Assembly (NCBI GenBank): GCA_020744425.1
Contig: JAGMUV010000009.1
Location: 372,001 to 436,000 of the forward strand
Origin: Dactylonectria macrodidyma
Taxonomy: Eukaryota > Ascomycota > Sordariomycetes > Hypocreales > Nectriaceae
DNA: 64,000 bases
Reading direction: 5' to 3'
Shown piece after piece: positions 22,729 to 33,389 of this stretch. A model generated the notes under the pieces. It saw only the letters and a program-made list of their open reading frames with translations. It had not been told where the DNA came from and did not search any database. The translations under genes and the position numbers were made by a program. The stretch's first letter is position 1. Every line of letters begins with the position of its first letter.

Positions 22729-25332
22729 TCATTGCCCGACGATTTGCGCCTCACCATTCCCTTCCTCCATAACCTCACCAGGCCCTGGACCTCCCAGAAA
22801 CCGCAATAAAGCCTCTGTATCGTCCCAAACCCCCGTGTCAAACATGAGGTTTGCGTCAAACACTTCGTCAATTAGTGTCAACGGGCCCCATTGGTGGTTG
22901 AATGGAAGTGCTCCGTCTCGCCGAGCACCATCGTTGAGACGTGATGCAGACTTGTCCTGCGCTTGGGCCAGGGCATGTTGTATGATCGCGGCAGCCTTTG
23001 TCGCAACGACACATTCGTCCATCGTGTCGAGAATCTCAACAGCCATCTCGATGAAGCCAGATAGAGATTGCACCTCGCTGTCTGATGCGCCTTGGCCGAG
23101 GTAAACTAAGATGATGGATGTGGCGAACGAGATGTACGTGATGTTGTAGAACCTGCAAATTTGTCAATAATTTCCGCAACACACAACGGAACAAAGCGTA
23201 AAGTTCAAGTGCGGACCTACCAAGTACGGAAAAAATCGTGGTGTTGATACACATGGTAGATGATGTCAATTGTCTGCTTCGCCGAATCCAGGCACTTTTG
23301 AATACCCTCAGAGCAAGACACGGAAGCTCTATCTCCAGGTGATGAGTTGATCAACAGCGATCCGAACATCAGGATTCTCAGATTATGGTATCCTACGTTG
23401 TTTAGTTCACGATACGAAGCATGGGCGTGATGCGACTTACGTATGGTCAGCACAAGCCGTTGTCTCTTGGCGTATTGTGCATCCTTGACGCTCCTCAGAG
23501 ATGTCTTGCGGGAAAATATTCGAGATGGGCGAATCGCTTCTGGGACACTATCCACCCATCGGTTGAGATCTTGTTCAAGCTGATTCGCTCGAGCCAGTAG
23601 TTCCGGAAGCGAAAGGTCAGAAAGATAGATGCCAAGGCATAGGGCTCTTGTTATCCGCGAGAAGTCAACCATGTACTTGATGATGGCGCAGTGAGGTGGT
23701 TCCAATAGTTCTGGTTGGTTTGGGATTGTGCCAGACTCTATTGACTCATAGGTGACTGGGAGTCGGCGGTTGTGATACAGGTCTGAGCCCAGCGTATCGG
23801 GTCTCCCCATGGCAAATGACATTTCCCTAGGACAGTCAGTATGAGCACTATTATTGGAGTTAATTCTTCATACATTTCAAGCGAATAAAGGCCCCTAGTA
23901 CACAATCAAGGTCAGCTTTGGCTTCTATTATCTTGTTGAGGCACTCACCACCATGTTCGTGACTCGGCCTTCACAGATTCGATGTCTCTTTGCAAATGTG
24001 CTGGAGGCTCACGATTGATTCCAATGGCTAGGGCGGTCCTCACAGCCTGTCCAACGTACATATATGCCCCTTTGTCTGTTAGCCATGGTAACGAGATGCA
24101 CTCTCAGGTGATAGGAGCCTTACAATGTGGATTCAACTCATTTTGACATATTTTGGCCTGGTAGCTGTTAATATTTCATCTCGAGGATCAGGGTAACGGC
24201 TTACCAAGAAGAAATAACATTGGACCATTTCTAAATCAGTCACCATTCCAAGGCGGTAGCAATGGCTCAGTGACTCGTCGAAGAATTTCCGACTCCACTG
24301 CCGATTAGTGATGCCGTCGATTGGCTCTTCCTCTCGTACACTGATGAGGGCCCCAAGAGACAGTATGCTGTAGTAGAGGGCGATGAAACTGCTACTTTGA
24401 GATGCATCGATGCCTGACCAGAGCTGCTCGCATTTTTGTAGGAATCGATGCTTGTCGAGAATCGGGTGGATGTAATGGTTCGACGAAAAGAAGCTATGAA
24501 CAAAGACACTGCATTTGTGGTGATGTCTCGAGATACCAGGCGTTGGAGGCGTAGGGTTGGCGTTGATGGACTGTTGAATGCCGTCCATCATGTTAGGCGA
24601 GAACCGCGGGTTGTGAAGATTAGAGACAATGGAACCGCTTTCCTGCTCCTTGGCTGGCAGAAACATCTCGCGGTCCTCATTCCTCTGGACCCGCGAGAGA
24701 AGCGCGACAGAGGACGAACTGCCATAAAATTCGACGCTTCGAGTATGCATGTTGACTGATGAGATTTCCTGGGCGCTCTGCTTGGAGCTGCAGCTGGGAG
24801 ACGGCACCTGATAGCCCCAGTCTCTATTCTGGCCGACCGACCCATGGAGAGACGATGCGTCGACGCTCGGAGTCGCTTTTGGTGATGATGGGTCTGAAAA
24901 GGCGCCGGGGGTCAAGACGTTGCCGGGCGTGGGCGCTGGTAGAACAGAGGGCGCGTCCGACGAAGATTGGAGCGTCTTGACCTGTTCTTCAAGTTGTCGC
25001 ACGTATCTATGAGGGTGTAAGTAGGAATGATTATTAGAAAACGATAACGAGAGGGGCGCATACTCGGGCGTGAATCGGCGCTTGTTAAGGATGGAACCAT
25101 TGGATCCTCGATAGGTGCATTCGACATTGCGTTCTGCATCAAGGTCAGCTTTCCGCAACATTGATTGCTGTGAGAGGGGTGCTGTCTTACGTCGGCAATA
25201 GCTGCATGGGTTAGCTTCGTCGCATTTGTTCTTCTTGATGCGACATAGCTCGCATGCGAGAACAGCGCGAGGACGACGCGTTTTCTGCCTCGGCTTCTGA
25301 ATTTCGCTGGGACGGTCCATGATTTCAGTCAA
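22729..25332 (-). CDS. Zn2Cys6 transcription factor 3, many exons
   Basis: First exons are 25332-25191, 25133-25064 and from 25006. The zinc cluster is interrupted by an intron: CELCRIKKNKCDEANPCSYC before it, and the last Cys in RNVECTY after. A short helix YVRQLEEQVKTLQSSSD follows. The regulator domain starts near CSVFVHSFFSSNHYIHPILD and continues with FIALYYSILSLGALISV, AYMYVGQAVRTALAIGI (spliced from tiny exons at about 24160-24000), WWGLYSLEMEMSFAMGRPD and, after 23400, HNLRILMFGSLLI. Small exons between 24220 and 23820 can be joined with canonical sites; the exact borders there are less sure than elsewhere. The protein ends FLGGPGPGEVMEEGNGEAQ. It lies between the PhyH gene and the esterase/cupin pair and is a third candidate regulator of the block. 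Confidence 0.83.
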
Positions 25333-26556
25333 CTTGGAGGTCGTAAACTCGCAGGTGGCGCAATGGAAGGGAGATTCTTTTGGAAGGCCAAGAGGGGTGC
25401 GAAAGCGCGCTTGCGGATAATGAGGAGCGCAAGAGATTTATCAGGGGCGCCCTCAACACCAGTGGCCAATTCTCAATGCGGGGAAAAGACGCGGGCTTAA
25501 AGTTGCCCTGGATGATGTGGATACTGCGGGGTTATTAGTGGATATGAATTTTTCGCTACGAGGATGGATGGATATGGATGAGAAAAACGGCATTCATCCT
25601 TCGTTGAAGTGGGTTTGAGTAGATGTTGTGGGGAGAACGCGATTGCAAAGACATTTTGCAGTGTAGATATCGACTATACTGAGAGACAAACGCCCTGTGG
25701 TCGCGTTCTGTCACTACAAACTACCGTTTACGGAACCTCAGTTAGTGTCTCGAGGGTTGTCTCGTTACCTCTTCCCACTACAACGCCATTTGTCACATCC
25801 TCTTACCACCATCTCCCATCCGCTCTACTTGCCGAATACCCTCCTCCATCTCTCGGCTTGATGCAGAACCAGTCTTCAAATACGAAATCCCATCCCCAAT
25901 TTCATGTCCATCTAAATCTTGACTTCTCTCTCTCGTCGAGCCGATGCCCGACCCAGCGTCTTGTTTGCGGGGTAGACGAGCCTAGGGGCCATGTCCGCCG
26001 CGGAAGCCTCGGGACAAATCTCCACATTCCGGCTTTTCCGGATTCTCACACAAAAAGACCCAGACGCGAGCGATTACTAAGCGGGACATTGAGAGAAAAA
26101 CGCCCAATCGCAATCTCAACTCAAGGGCTGTACTGAGAGATGTCAAACTGGGGAAGACGCGGGGTAGAGCATGGGACTCTGTGAGGCGCTCGACACGTGG
26201 ACTTGGTCAGTTGAGCTTGAGAAACCATAGGGTGACTAACTGGATATTGCCTAATAGCGGGGAGCCAACATTCGGCCCTTCCGGATATGAAGACAGAGAC
26301 TAGTGGGAAGCGTAATCATCAAGGTGTGTCATCTCGGTACTTTTGACGCCTTACTTCATGGCCACGAGTCAGAGTATAACTGGTCATGCTTTGTCTAGGT
26401 AGTCCAGGGCGAGTGAACCATGTTGCGGGAAACCGTGTGTAGGGTAGCGACTACGCTGTAGACTAAGTCATGTCAGACGACCAACACGTTCCGATGAACC
26501 GAATAAGGTACCCTCTATCTAACAGCCACGGGCATCACAAATTGCCCGTGGAAAGG
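25333..26556. other. Intergenic region, 1.2 kb
   Basis: A 175-codon open frame at 25609-26136 begins with GTG and has no recognisable domain, so it is not called. The region includes a pyrimidine-rich stretch at 25770-25870 and is probably the promoter of regulator 3 plus the 3' flank of the next gene. Confidence 0.4.
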
Positions 26557-27645
26557 TTAAATCAAGCTCTCTAAAAAGTCGAACCCTTCACGTTGTAGGT
26601 TCCACGTCTGCGAACCAACCTTCATCTTTGCTGCAAACGTGTGCCCCTCATCAGGAATGCCCCTCAGTCCACACTTAACCCCGTTCTCGGTCAACTTCTG
26701 GAGCAACCCCTTGCTGAGATACTGAGGCACCATTCGATCCTCATCGCCGTGAACAATAAAAGTTGGCGGAAAGGAGCTAGAGATATTCCTGATCGGGTCG
26801 ACCTTGTCCCAGTCCGCTGACGGAAAAATGACATCCATGACCCTTCCATTCGCAATTTGCGTCAAGGCATACGCTTGGCGGGGATCATCGAAGTTGGGTC
26901 CTCCCACGCGTTGTCCCTCTAGTGAGACGCCTCCTCTGATGGGTACCGGATCTTCATTGAATACCTTGCTGAGGAAGTCATCGGACAGGTCGGTGGGCAA
27001 CTTGGATTTCACTTCCGTCAATGTTGATTTCCAGAAGGGGTCCGAGAAGCTGCACGGCCCGTACATGTCGAAAATACCAGCAACTGGACGTGCGACGTCA
27101 AAACCCTACATTATTTGGTCAATTTCAATTATCCTCGAAGTATTCAAAAGAGAGGAAAAAAGACATAGTAGACTCACCAAACTCAATGCTAGTGTGCCGC
27201 CAGATGATGTTCCAAATGCGAACACATGGTCGAGGTCAAGTGCGTATGGAATATCCGTTTGAGAGCTGATAGAAGCTTGCAATCCACCATCGTAAATCCA
27301 AGAAAGGAGGTCGCGACAATCTCGAATTGGTCCCTCGAGGAGATTAACCTGAGGGCATAGACGATGGTTCGGCACAACGACGATCCATTTGCGGCTCAGA
27401 CAGTCTTCAATCTGGTCCATGTTGACCATTTTGGAGTACCCCAGCATGAAAGCGCCTCCATGAATATTGATGACTGGACAATTTGTCAATTGGATTCGCT
27501 CTAAATCCTCTTGAAGGCATTACATACTGACAGGGTATTTGGCACTGCTGCCGTGCTTCTCATTCTGCGGAAGATAGATATCGGCGTCAATTTCTTGGTT
27601 GTCGACGACCTTGTAGACGCTGCGGAATGAGTTGAGGTCTGTCAT
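26557..27645 (-). CDS. Alpha/beta hydrolase, esterase/lipase (HSL-like) type, three exons
   Basis: Exons are 27645-27528, 27473-27178 and 27105-26557 (about 320 residues). Markers are the oxyanion motif VINIHGGAFMLGYSK (HGGA), VVVPNHRLCPQ (family Y/N-R-L-x-P), the nucleophile elbow FAFGTSSGGTLALSL with Ser in G-T-S-S-G, the Asp in PPTFIVHGDEDRMVP and the His in PDEGHTFAAKMK. All three triad members are therefore present. Upstream it is divergent from the bicupin (441 bases), and a paired role is plausible: quercetinases generate depsides, which are esters. No secretion signal. Confidence 0.83.
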
Positions 27646-28086
27646 GGTGTCGTCTGGTTCGTGCAGTTGAAGATGCAAACTGAGTATGGTTCAAATGAGA
27701 CACTGGAATAGCTCCGTCTTCGCCATCCCAGCTCAAACCTCCGCATCACACACTGTGGAGAATCTTTTGTTGGCGTCGTGGGGCGGGATATCCGAACCCA
27801 CAACGGCAAATGTCTCGGGATGTCCGGTCTCCAGGCCTCCCCTCGCCTGGGTCTAACTCTCCCCACTTTCCGAAGGTGTCGCACATTGCTCCAGGTCATG
27901 GAGAAAATAGCCGAGACATCTAGTACTTATATCGACTAGTTAGCGGCGTCGAAGACTGCATTTCGTCGTCACAGCAAGCCATAACTTGAACCTCACATCC
28001 TCTCAGCTTTCATCTCTCGTCTGTTATCTTCATCTCACAACTGAGCCTAAGCAAACACCAGTCTCGCCACACTCGACACATCCACC
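27646..28086. promoter_or_regulatory. Bidirectional promoter between esterase-like hydrolase and bicupin
   Basis: A 441-base interval between divergent ATGs, with a pyrimidine-rich stretch (CTCTCAGCTTTCATCTCTC, about 28000) just ahead of the cupin start. No specific operator repeat was identified. Confidence 0.45.
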
Positions 28087-29182
28087 ATGGGCATTCCAGT
28101 TCAAAAGACGCCTCCTAATGAGCGGACAAGCTACATCATCGACCAGCTCGAAGGCGAGCGTCTCACCATCCCCGGAAGCAAGGGCGCTTTTCGAATCTTA
28201 GCATCATCCAAGCAAACCGATGGCGGCATCGCCGTCTTCCAGAGTGGCGCTGTCCTATCTGACGCACCTGGATTCCACTGGCACAAAGAAGCCCATGACG
28301 TCTTCCTTGTCACTAAGGGCTACATGAAGCTGTATAATGGAGACAAGTGCCGCATCTTGGGGCCTGGTGACTTCGCATACGTTCCTCCTGTGAGTACTTG
28401 TTGCAATTCAATCTCGAAAAACCATCTAACTTCCATAGAAAATCATTCACAACCCTGAGTTGCTGGGTCCTCACACCGAGACTCTGGGCCTCATTGCCCC
28501 CGGTGACTGGATCGACTTCTTTCGATTTGTTGCTGAGACATACTCGGGGGTCATTGTACCAGAGAACGACGATCGCGACTTGCGTGCTCTTTTGATCCCC
28601 AAGGTTATGGCCGCCAAAGATCGCTTTGACGTCAACTTTGTTCGAGACTACCAGCCTCCAGAGGTCGGAGAGTGGCTCGACACCGAAAACACTCTTCCGG
28701 GACCTCTGGAGCCGTACTTCCTCCGCGCCAACACCGGTCCCAGGTGGCTTCTCGGCGGCGTCATGTCGCGGCCCTTCATCAATGCCTCGCAGTGCAGTGA
28801 GAAGTTTGCCATCTCCAGTATCGAGTCGTCAAACGTTTACACCAACTCACCACTGTCCAAGTGGTTCAGCTTCCCCACGGTTGACCACTGCTTCTGCGTC
28901 CTGGAGGGTTTGTTGAAGGTCAAGACAAAGGGAGAGGAGGAGTGGAACTCTGTACGAGAAGGACAAACTGTTGTCCTGTCTGCTGGACAGTCATTTACCT
29001 TGGAGTTTGCCAGCCGATATGTGCGATTCATCTCGTTCACAAATGGCCGCGGTATTGAGGAGCTGATCCAGACCGCCGGATCTCCATATACAAGTTTCAT
29101 TTTGCCGGAGGAAGCGCCGGTGTGGGATGAGGCTACTGTCCAAGCCACATCCGAGAAACTTGGTGTCAAGGTCGAAGCCTAG
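28087..29182 (+). CDS. Quercetin 2,3-dioxygenase-like bicupin, two exons
   Basis: Exons are 28087-28389 and 28439-29182 (about 348 residues). Fungal quercetinases are metal-dependent bicupins that open the flavonol C-ring with O2, releasing CO and a depside. The N-terminal cupin shows GFHWHKEAHDVFLVTKGYMKL (His-x-His...Glu/His) and RILGPGDFAYVPPKIIHNPE, with the last metal His, across the intron. The second cupin is degenerate: VDHCFCVLEGLLKVKTK, then VVLSAGQSFTLEF. This one-active-domain layout is usual. Substrates of fungal paralogues vary, so the flavonol activity is an inference. No signal peptide is evident although some Aspergillus enzymes are secreted. Confidence 0.82.
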
Positions 29183-30660
29183 AGATACAAACTGCTGTTA
29201 AAATTTGGTCTTGAGACAGGCGGTCCAAACAAAGGCCCGCCGTACTTGTGTAAATATTTATTTTAGGATGTATGAGAGAACAATGAAACGTATGGACGAC
29301 TTGTAGCATTTTATCTTCAGCCTCATAAATTGGCATGCCAGCATGCTCTGAGTGGATTGGATTAAACGGAAACAATACCTGCTATTGAGGGTTCATTATT
29401 AATATGACGTTGTAGGACCTGAAACAGTAAGTTTAAAGTGTGAGAAGAGAGTTATGTTCAGCATGGCGTGCCAGTCCTGGTTATTTTGGTAAGCCTAACT
29501 CGTCCTACCTGCCAACTAGCTGTTCTTCAGTAGGTTTAGCGCGGACATCAGGTCGCGAACACTTTCTTTTGACATACGTTCAAATTACTCTGCAAGGGGC
29601 AGATCCTCTTTAGATTTGTATTGGAAAACAAAATGGATTTGCAATATTGACCATCGGGTGAGCCATCAAGCGTGATGGCATACCAATTACCGGAAAGCCA
29701 GAGCGTGACGGGACTATTAGTGCCACATGGCTGACCCAGATTTTGCGGGATATCAATGCGAGGAAGGGGTGAAGATTGTAGCGCAAATAAGCATAAGTGC
29801 TCTCCATTGGACTCTTGATAGGACTGACTATAGGCGGAGTGATGAGAATTGTGGTAGAACTGTAGAGGAAGTGATTCAGAATGGCTTGTTATTCCCGACC
29901 CAAGCTTGAGCATTGTCACTGATCTGATGGCATTTCTGATTTCGGGCTCAATGTATATATAAATTTCGTGACATTCGCCAATCATAATACCGGTTTCGCA
30001 GGAAACGGTCATCCGTTTGAATTGGTGGTGAATTTGGCGACCGCGCTATGATACGATCGAGGCTCAAGGTGGAATAGCCCGGTATTTCCACATCTAAGAT
30101 AAAGTGCCTTGAGAGTTACGGATCGGGAAAACATCGCGGGGAGTCAAGACGAGTTGATATAAATTGAGACGCGACAAAGTTAAATGTGAGAGATTTAAGG
30201 ATGACTAGATTAATTGTTGGTCGTTGAGGAATTGGGGGTTTTCAAACAGTTAATCCTGGTTAACGAGGCTTCGCTCTAATAAAGCCCCCTGCTCTAATTG
30301 CAATATTTGAGGGACCACAACTGATACATACATAACCATGTGTTACTTCAAAAACCTAGGATGTCAGTCACATGCTGATTTCTTTCAATCCAGAGCTTCA
30401 ACTGCTCACCGTTTCTAATAGTAAGACGGACAGTTTATCTACCGCTGTGATCAACAAATGCAGACAAGGTCAGGATTTCGGCGAGACGGTTCTGGCTTAG
30501 CGTAACAAAGCCCCCTCACATCCGTCGCCTTTCGTCGTTAAAAGACACGACCGCCGGCCTCAAATCATGCAAGAGATGACAATAAATTGACCCGGAACCA
30601 TATACAAGCAGTGTTTAACTTGCCATACTTGTATCTTCCTTCTCGCGCCGTTTGTCCAAG
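29183..30660. other. Intergenic region, 1.5 kb
   Basis: Apart from the doubtful frame at 29548-30012 (listed separately) no gene was seen. The stretch 30160-30320 is AT-rich. Confidence 0.4.
29548..30012 (-). CDS. Hypothetical protein, doubtful
   Basis: A 154-codon ATG-initiated frame with no match I recognise. It has several Cys residues and the segment SPVTLWLSGNWYAITLDGSP, which looks folded, but there is no signal peptide and no clear promoter. It is kept only because it is the longest frame in a 1.5-kb gap; chance is a real alternative. Confidence 0.22.
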   Translation of the reverse strand: MTVSCETGIMIGECHEIYIYIEPEIRNAIRSVTMLKLGSGITSHSESLPLQFYHNSHHSAYSQSYQESNGEHLCLFALQSSPLPRIDIPQNLGQPCGTNSPVTLWLSGNWYAITLDGSPDGQYCKSILFSNTNLKRICPLQSNLNVCQKKVFAT

Positions 30661-31755
30661 ATGTCTTCAAGCTCAAACATCCCATCGACGGTCGAGGAGA
30701 TTCTCGCCACGGCCACAATGGATCCCTCTTTCGATGAGGCCTACTCGAAGAAAGGTCGCCCTCCTGGATTTCCCGGACTAGAGGTCGACGAACTCAAGAA
30801 AATGGTCGACAAACACCTGCCTATCCTCCAGTCAAAACTCGCGGCTGATCGCTCCGACCAAGTCATCGAGACAGAGCACACTTTGCCTCTCGACACGGGC
30901 TTCCAATCTCGAACTATCGTATGCCAACCTTCAGCACCATCCACTCCCTGTCCCGTCATAGTTCTCTTCCATGGTGGGGGCTATTGCCTCGCCTTTCCCG
31001 AGACAGAAATCGAACTCGCCCGGGAGCTCGTCAAGGCGCACTCGGCCGTTGTCGTGTGCCCTTCCGTTCGACTCGCCCCCGAAAATCCCTTTCCTATTCC
31101 AATGGAAGATGGCTGGGCTGCTCTGAAGTATATCGCGGCAGAGCTTGTCTTGTCTCACAATTCGGAATCTCCCCTATTCCTACAGCAAGTCGATCCAAAA
31201 TCAGGCTTCATCGTTGGCGGAACGTCCTCGGGCGCACACATGGCCAGCGTCGCCTCGCATCTCGCTCAAAGCAGCAATCTCTGCCCGCCAGTAACAGGTC
31301 AATTCCTCAGCGTAGGAGGCTTCCTCCCTCATTCACGCGTGCCAGAGAAATATCGCTCCCTTTACCTTTCCTGGGAGCAGAACAAAGACGCACCCATGGT
31401 AAACAGAACCTTCTTAGAGAAGTTCCAATCCGCAGTGGCGCCGGATCTTGACTCGCCGTTATGGGTGCCATTTAACCAGCTGAATCCCAACGATGCCCCG
31501 GGCCAAGTAAAGATGGGGCATATGGGTCAGCCACCTGCATACTTCCAGGTGTGTGGCATGGATATCAACCGTGACGAGAGCCTGATATATGAGAGAGTTT
31601 TGAGGGAAGAATGTTATGTTCCCACTAAAGTCGACCTTTATAGAGGCTTTCCGCATTGCTTCTGGAACGAATACTCTAACCTCGATATGAGCGCGCAGAG
31701 GATGAGGGACAGTGTGGATGGAATCGGCTGGTTGTTGAAACGAAACGCAAAATAG
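30661..31755 (+). CDS. Alpha/beta hydrolase fold-3 (arylacetamide deacetylase/lipase-like), single exon
   Basis: About 364 residues from ATG at 30661. Clear markers are PVIVLFHGGGYCLAFPETE (HGGG oxyanion motif), VVVCPSVRLAPENPFPIPMED (R-L-A-P-E-x-x-x-P, diagnostic for this hydrolase group), GFIVGGTSSGAHMASVA (nucleophile Ser in G-T-S-S-G), FQVCGMDINRDESLIYE (catalytic Asp region) and LYRGFPHCFWN with the His. An N-terminal ~60-residue cap helix region precedes the core. No secretion or membrane signal. It lies beside the metabolic block and may belong to it. Confidence 0.83.
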   Translation: MSSSSNIPSTVEEILATATMDPSFDEAYSKKGRPPGFPGLEVDELKKMVDKHLPILQSKLAADRSDQVIETEHTLPLDTGFQSRTIVCQPSAPSTPCPVIVLFHGGGYCLAFPETEIELARELVKAHSAVVVCPSVRLAPENPFPIPMEDGWAALKYIAAELVLSHNSESPLFLQQVDPKSGFIVGGTSSGAHMASVASHLAQSSNLCPPVTGQFLSVGGFLPHSRVPEKYRSLYLSWEQNKDAPMVNRTFLEKFQSAVAPDLDSPLWVPFNQLNPNDAPGQVKMGHMGQPPAYFQVCGMDINRDESLIYERVLREECYVPTKVDLYRGFPHCFWNEYSNLDMSAQRMRDSVDGIGWLLKRNAK

Positions 31756-31989
31756 ATGATACATACCCATCAATTGGATTACTATTCTGTGTTAGGGACG
31801 CTGTAATCGCTCCCGGAGTGGTGAGTGACCTAAAAAAAAAACGCGTCTGCGACGCGCTGTGCCCTATAGCAGCGCTAGGAGATAGCTGACTGCGGCCATC
31901 GATGGGTGCAAGAGCCTCTATACAACAAAGTTTTGCGCTCATTTTCACTATCAGCCGTTGCCTCTCCGCAAGTAGGGACGTAACATGTC

Positions 31990-32190
31990 GGGCCAATCAC
32001 GGCGAAATGCATGAAAGTGCTTATGGCCCTCTACAGAAGTTTGTTGGGGGTTGCATAATGCAACCACAGAGCTGCGTAGTTGGCTGGAAAAAAAGGAACT
32101 ATTAGGGTTAGGTGATAATGAGTGAGAAGGATGCACATCACCACGAAGTTGATGAAGACGGGTAGTCTGCGTGGTCGCTAGAGTACTTGC
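31990..32190 (+). pseudogene. CHAT-domain gene relic (C-terminal fragment)
   Basis: Read in one frame the strand gives VCWGLHNATTELRSWLEKKE, then LLGLGDNE and a TGA at 32123-32125. The same block in the TPR-CHAT gene at 42.6-44.8 kb is VCWGLHKATRELRSRWLGNK, and the nucleotide match continues (GAGCTGCGTAGT...GAGAAGGATGCACATC against GAGCTGCGTAGT...GAGAAAGATGCGCATC). It is a truncated copy of the extreme C-terminal part of a CHAT gene, without the catalytic His and Cys. Confidence 0.62.
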
Positions 32191-32380
32191 CGGAGGTTAT
32201 TATTGTAATAAACCATAAAATATAGATATTAGAAAAGAGGTTGGCATATTATAGTGAGATTAAGCTAGGCTGGAAACTTATTAAATAAGTAACTAATAAG
32301 TTAAATCTTAGTGCTCTTTCGTAGGAATTATATACAGGGGCAGTATTACAGGCTAAACCTGGGGTTGTTATTAATAAGGC

Positions 32381-32581
32381 GTGAAGGCCATTCTCGACAT
32401 CATCCGGGAGGAGAGGCCAGGCGAAGTGTTCTGGACGAACGGCGCCAGAGCCTTTGCTCGTCTAGACGGAGCAGACACACTCGACGTTGTTAGATATCAT
32501 TTGCACAATCTAAGGATGCTTGACTCGAAAGCGCTCCCGATCGAGCGAGAACGGCGGGAGGGCGCTCCGAGCCAAGAGTGA
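32381..32581 (+). pseudogene. Short coding-like fragment of unknown family
   Basis: Starts at GTG and reads KAILDIIREERPGEVFWTNG, then ADTLDVVRYHLHNLRMLDSK and ERERREGAPSQE before TGA. The composition looks like a real helical protein with no low complexity, and its GC content is above the flanks, but no start ATG or further exon is visible. The family is not recognised; probably a gene remnant. Confidence 0.35.
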
Positions 32582-32645
32582 CACATTAAGTCTAAAGCAT
32601 TTGCCGTCATTGCCGTGCTAATTACTGCATGAGCACAATTTGCTA

Positions 32646-33389
32646 TTATTGCTCCAAATTGGGCTTTATCGCTGCTAACAAAAGGATCGGCGGGCGTCTC
32701 AGTGTTTCCGCTAATAAAGGACGCTCGCTCATAAATTCTGCCAAAGGCTTGGGTTCCCCAAGATGATCGAGCCGAAAGCCCTCTTGTATAAGCGTATTCA
32801 CATACGTTTCGACGGTGCGATGAAACTTCGTAACCCCGTCGATGAACCATGAAGTTTGGCGCTCGCCCTCACTCTGGTAGAGGTCTAGGGGCCAATGAAG
32901 TATTTTCCCATCACCGTCCCGTACCCATCCGACAGGATTCGCTGTGCACAAGGGGTGCTCGACGGAGAATATGAACTTCCCACCGGGAGCCAGGCCCGCG
33001 AAGACCCGATTCACTACCGCCCTGTAGTCGTAGATGTAATGCAGTGCCATTGAGGAGACAACTAGATGGAAACTCTCAGGTTCAGGCGAATAGTCTTCAA
33101 CTGAACAGCGCAGAAAGGTGACACTATCATCTGCCGTGAGGCGCTGCGCTTCGGCAATCATCTTCTCTGATATATCTATTGCCTCGACAGACTGCGCACC
33201 GTGGGAGCGTGCATAGCGAGCGAAGTCTCCGAAACCACAGCCAAGATCAAGGACGCGCCGACCCGAAAGGCCGGGTAGTAGTCTTTGAAGTGCAGGAACT
33301 TCAAGGGCTCCGTTCAAACCGGTATCACTCTGACGAAGGTTCTTGTAACCTTGGAAAAAATCGGGGTCGTCGTACACGTTCTGTGGCAT
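32646..33389 (-). CDS. SAM-dependent methyltransferase, class I, single exon
   Basis: 247 residues from MPQNVYDDPDFF at 33389. SAM-binding motif I is RRVLDLGCGFGDFARYA, followed by EAIDISEKMIAEAQRL (post-I acidic residue), LVVSSMALHYIYDYRAVVNR and LAPGGKFIFSVEHPL. This is the methyltransferase 11-type core. An upstream extension in frame to 33536 is Lys/Ile/Asn rich and is rejected. It has no intron and reads like bacterial small-molecule methyltransferases, so transfer is possible but not shown. It is flanked by relic DNA on both sides and upstream is AT-rich. Confidence 0.8.
   Translation of the reverse strand: MPQNVYDDPDFFQGYKNLRQSDTGLNGALEVPALQRLLPGLSGRRVLDLGCGFGDFARYARSHGAQSVEAIDISEKMIAEAQRLTADDSVTFLRCSVEDYSPEPESFHLVVSSMALHYIYDYRAVVNRVFAGLAPGGKFIFSVEHPLCTANPVGWVRDGDGKILHWPLDLYQSEGERQTSWFIDGVTKFHRTVETYVNTLIQEGFRLDHLGEPKPLAEFMSERPLLAETLRRPPILLLAAIKPNLEQ

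Larger units (their letters stand above)
31756..32645. other. Intergenic region with gene relics
   Basis: Contains the CHAT-like relic at 31990-32190 and a short coding-like fragment at 32381-32581. The 32200-32340 part is strongly AT-rich and without structure. Confidence 0.45.

Noticed and set aside
25609..26136. 175-codon plus-strand frame upstream of regulator 3
   Set aside because: It starts with GTG, shows no domain and lies in promoter-like DNA.
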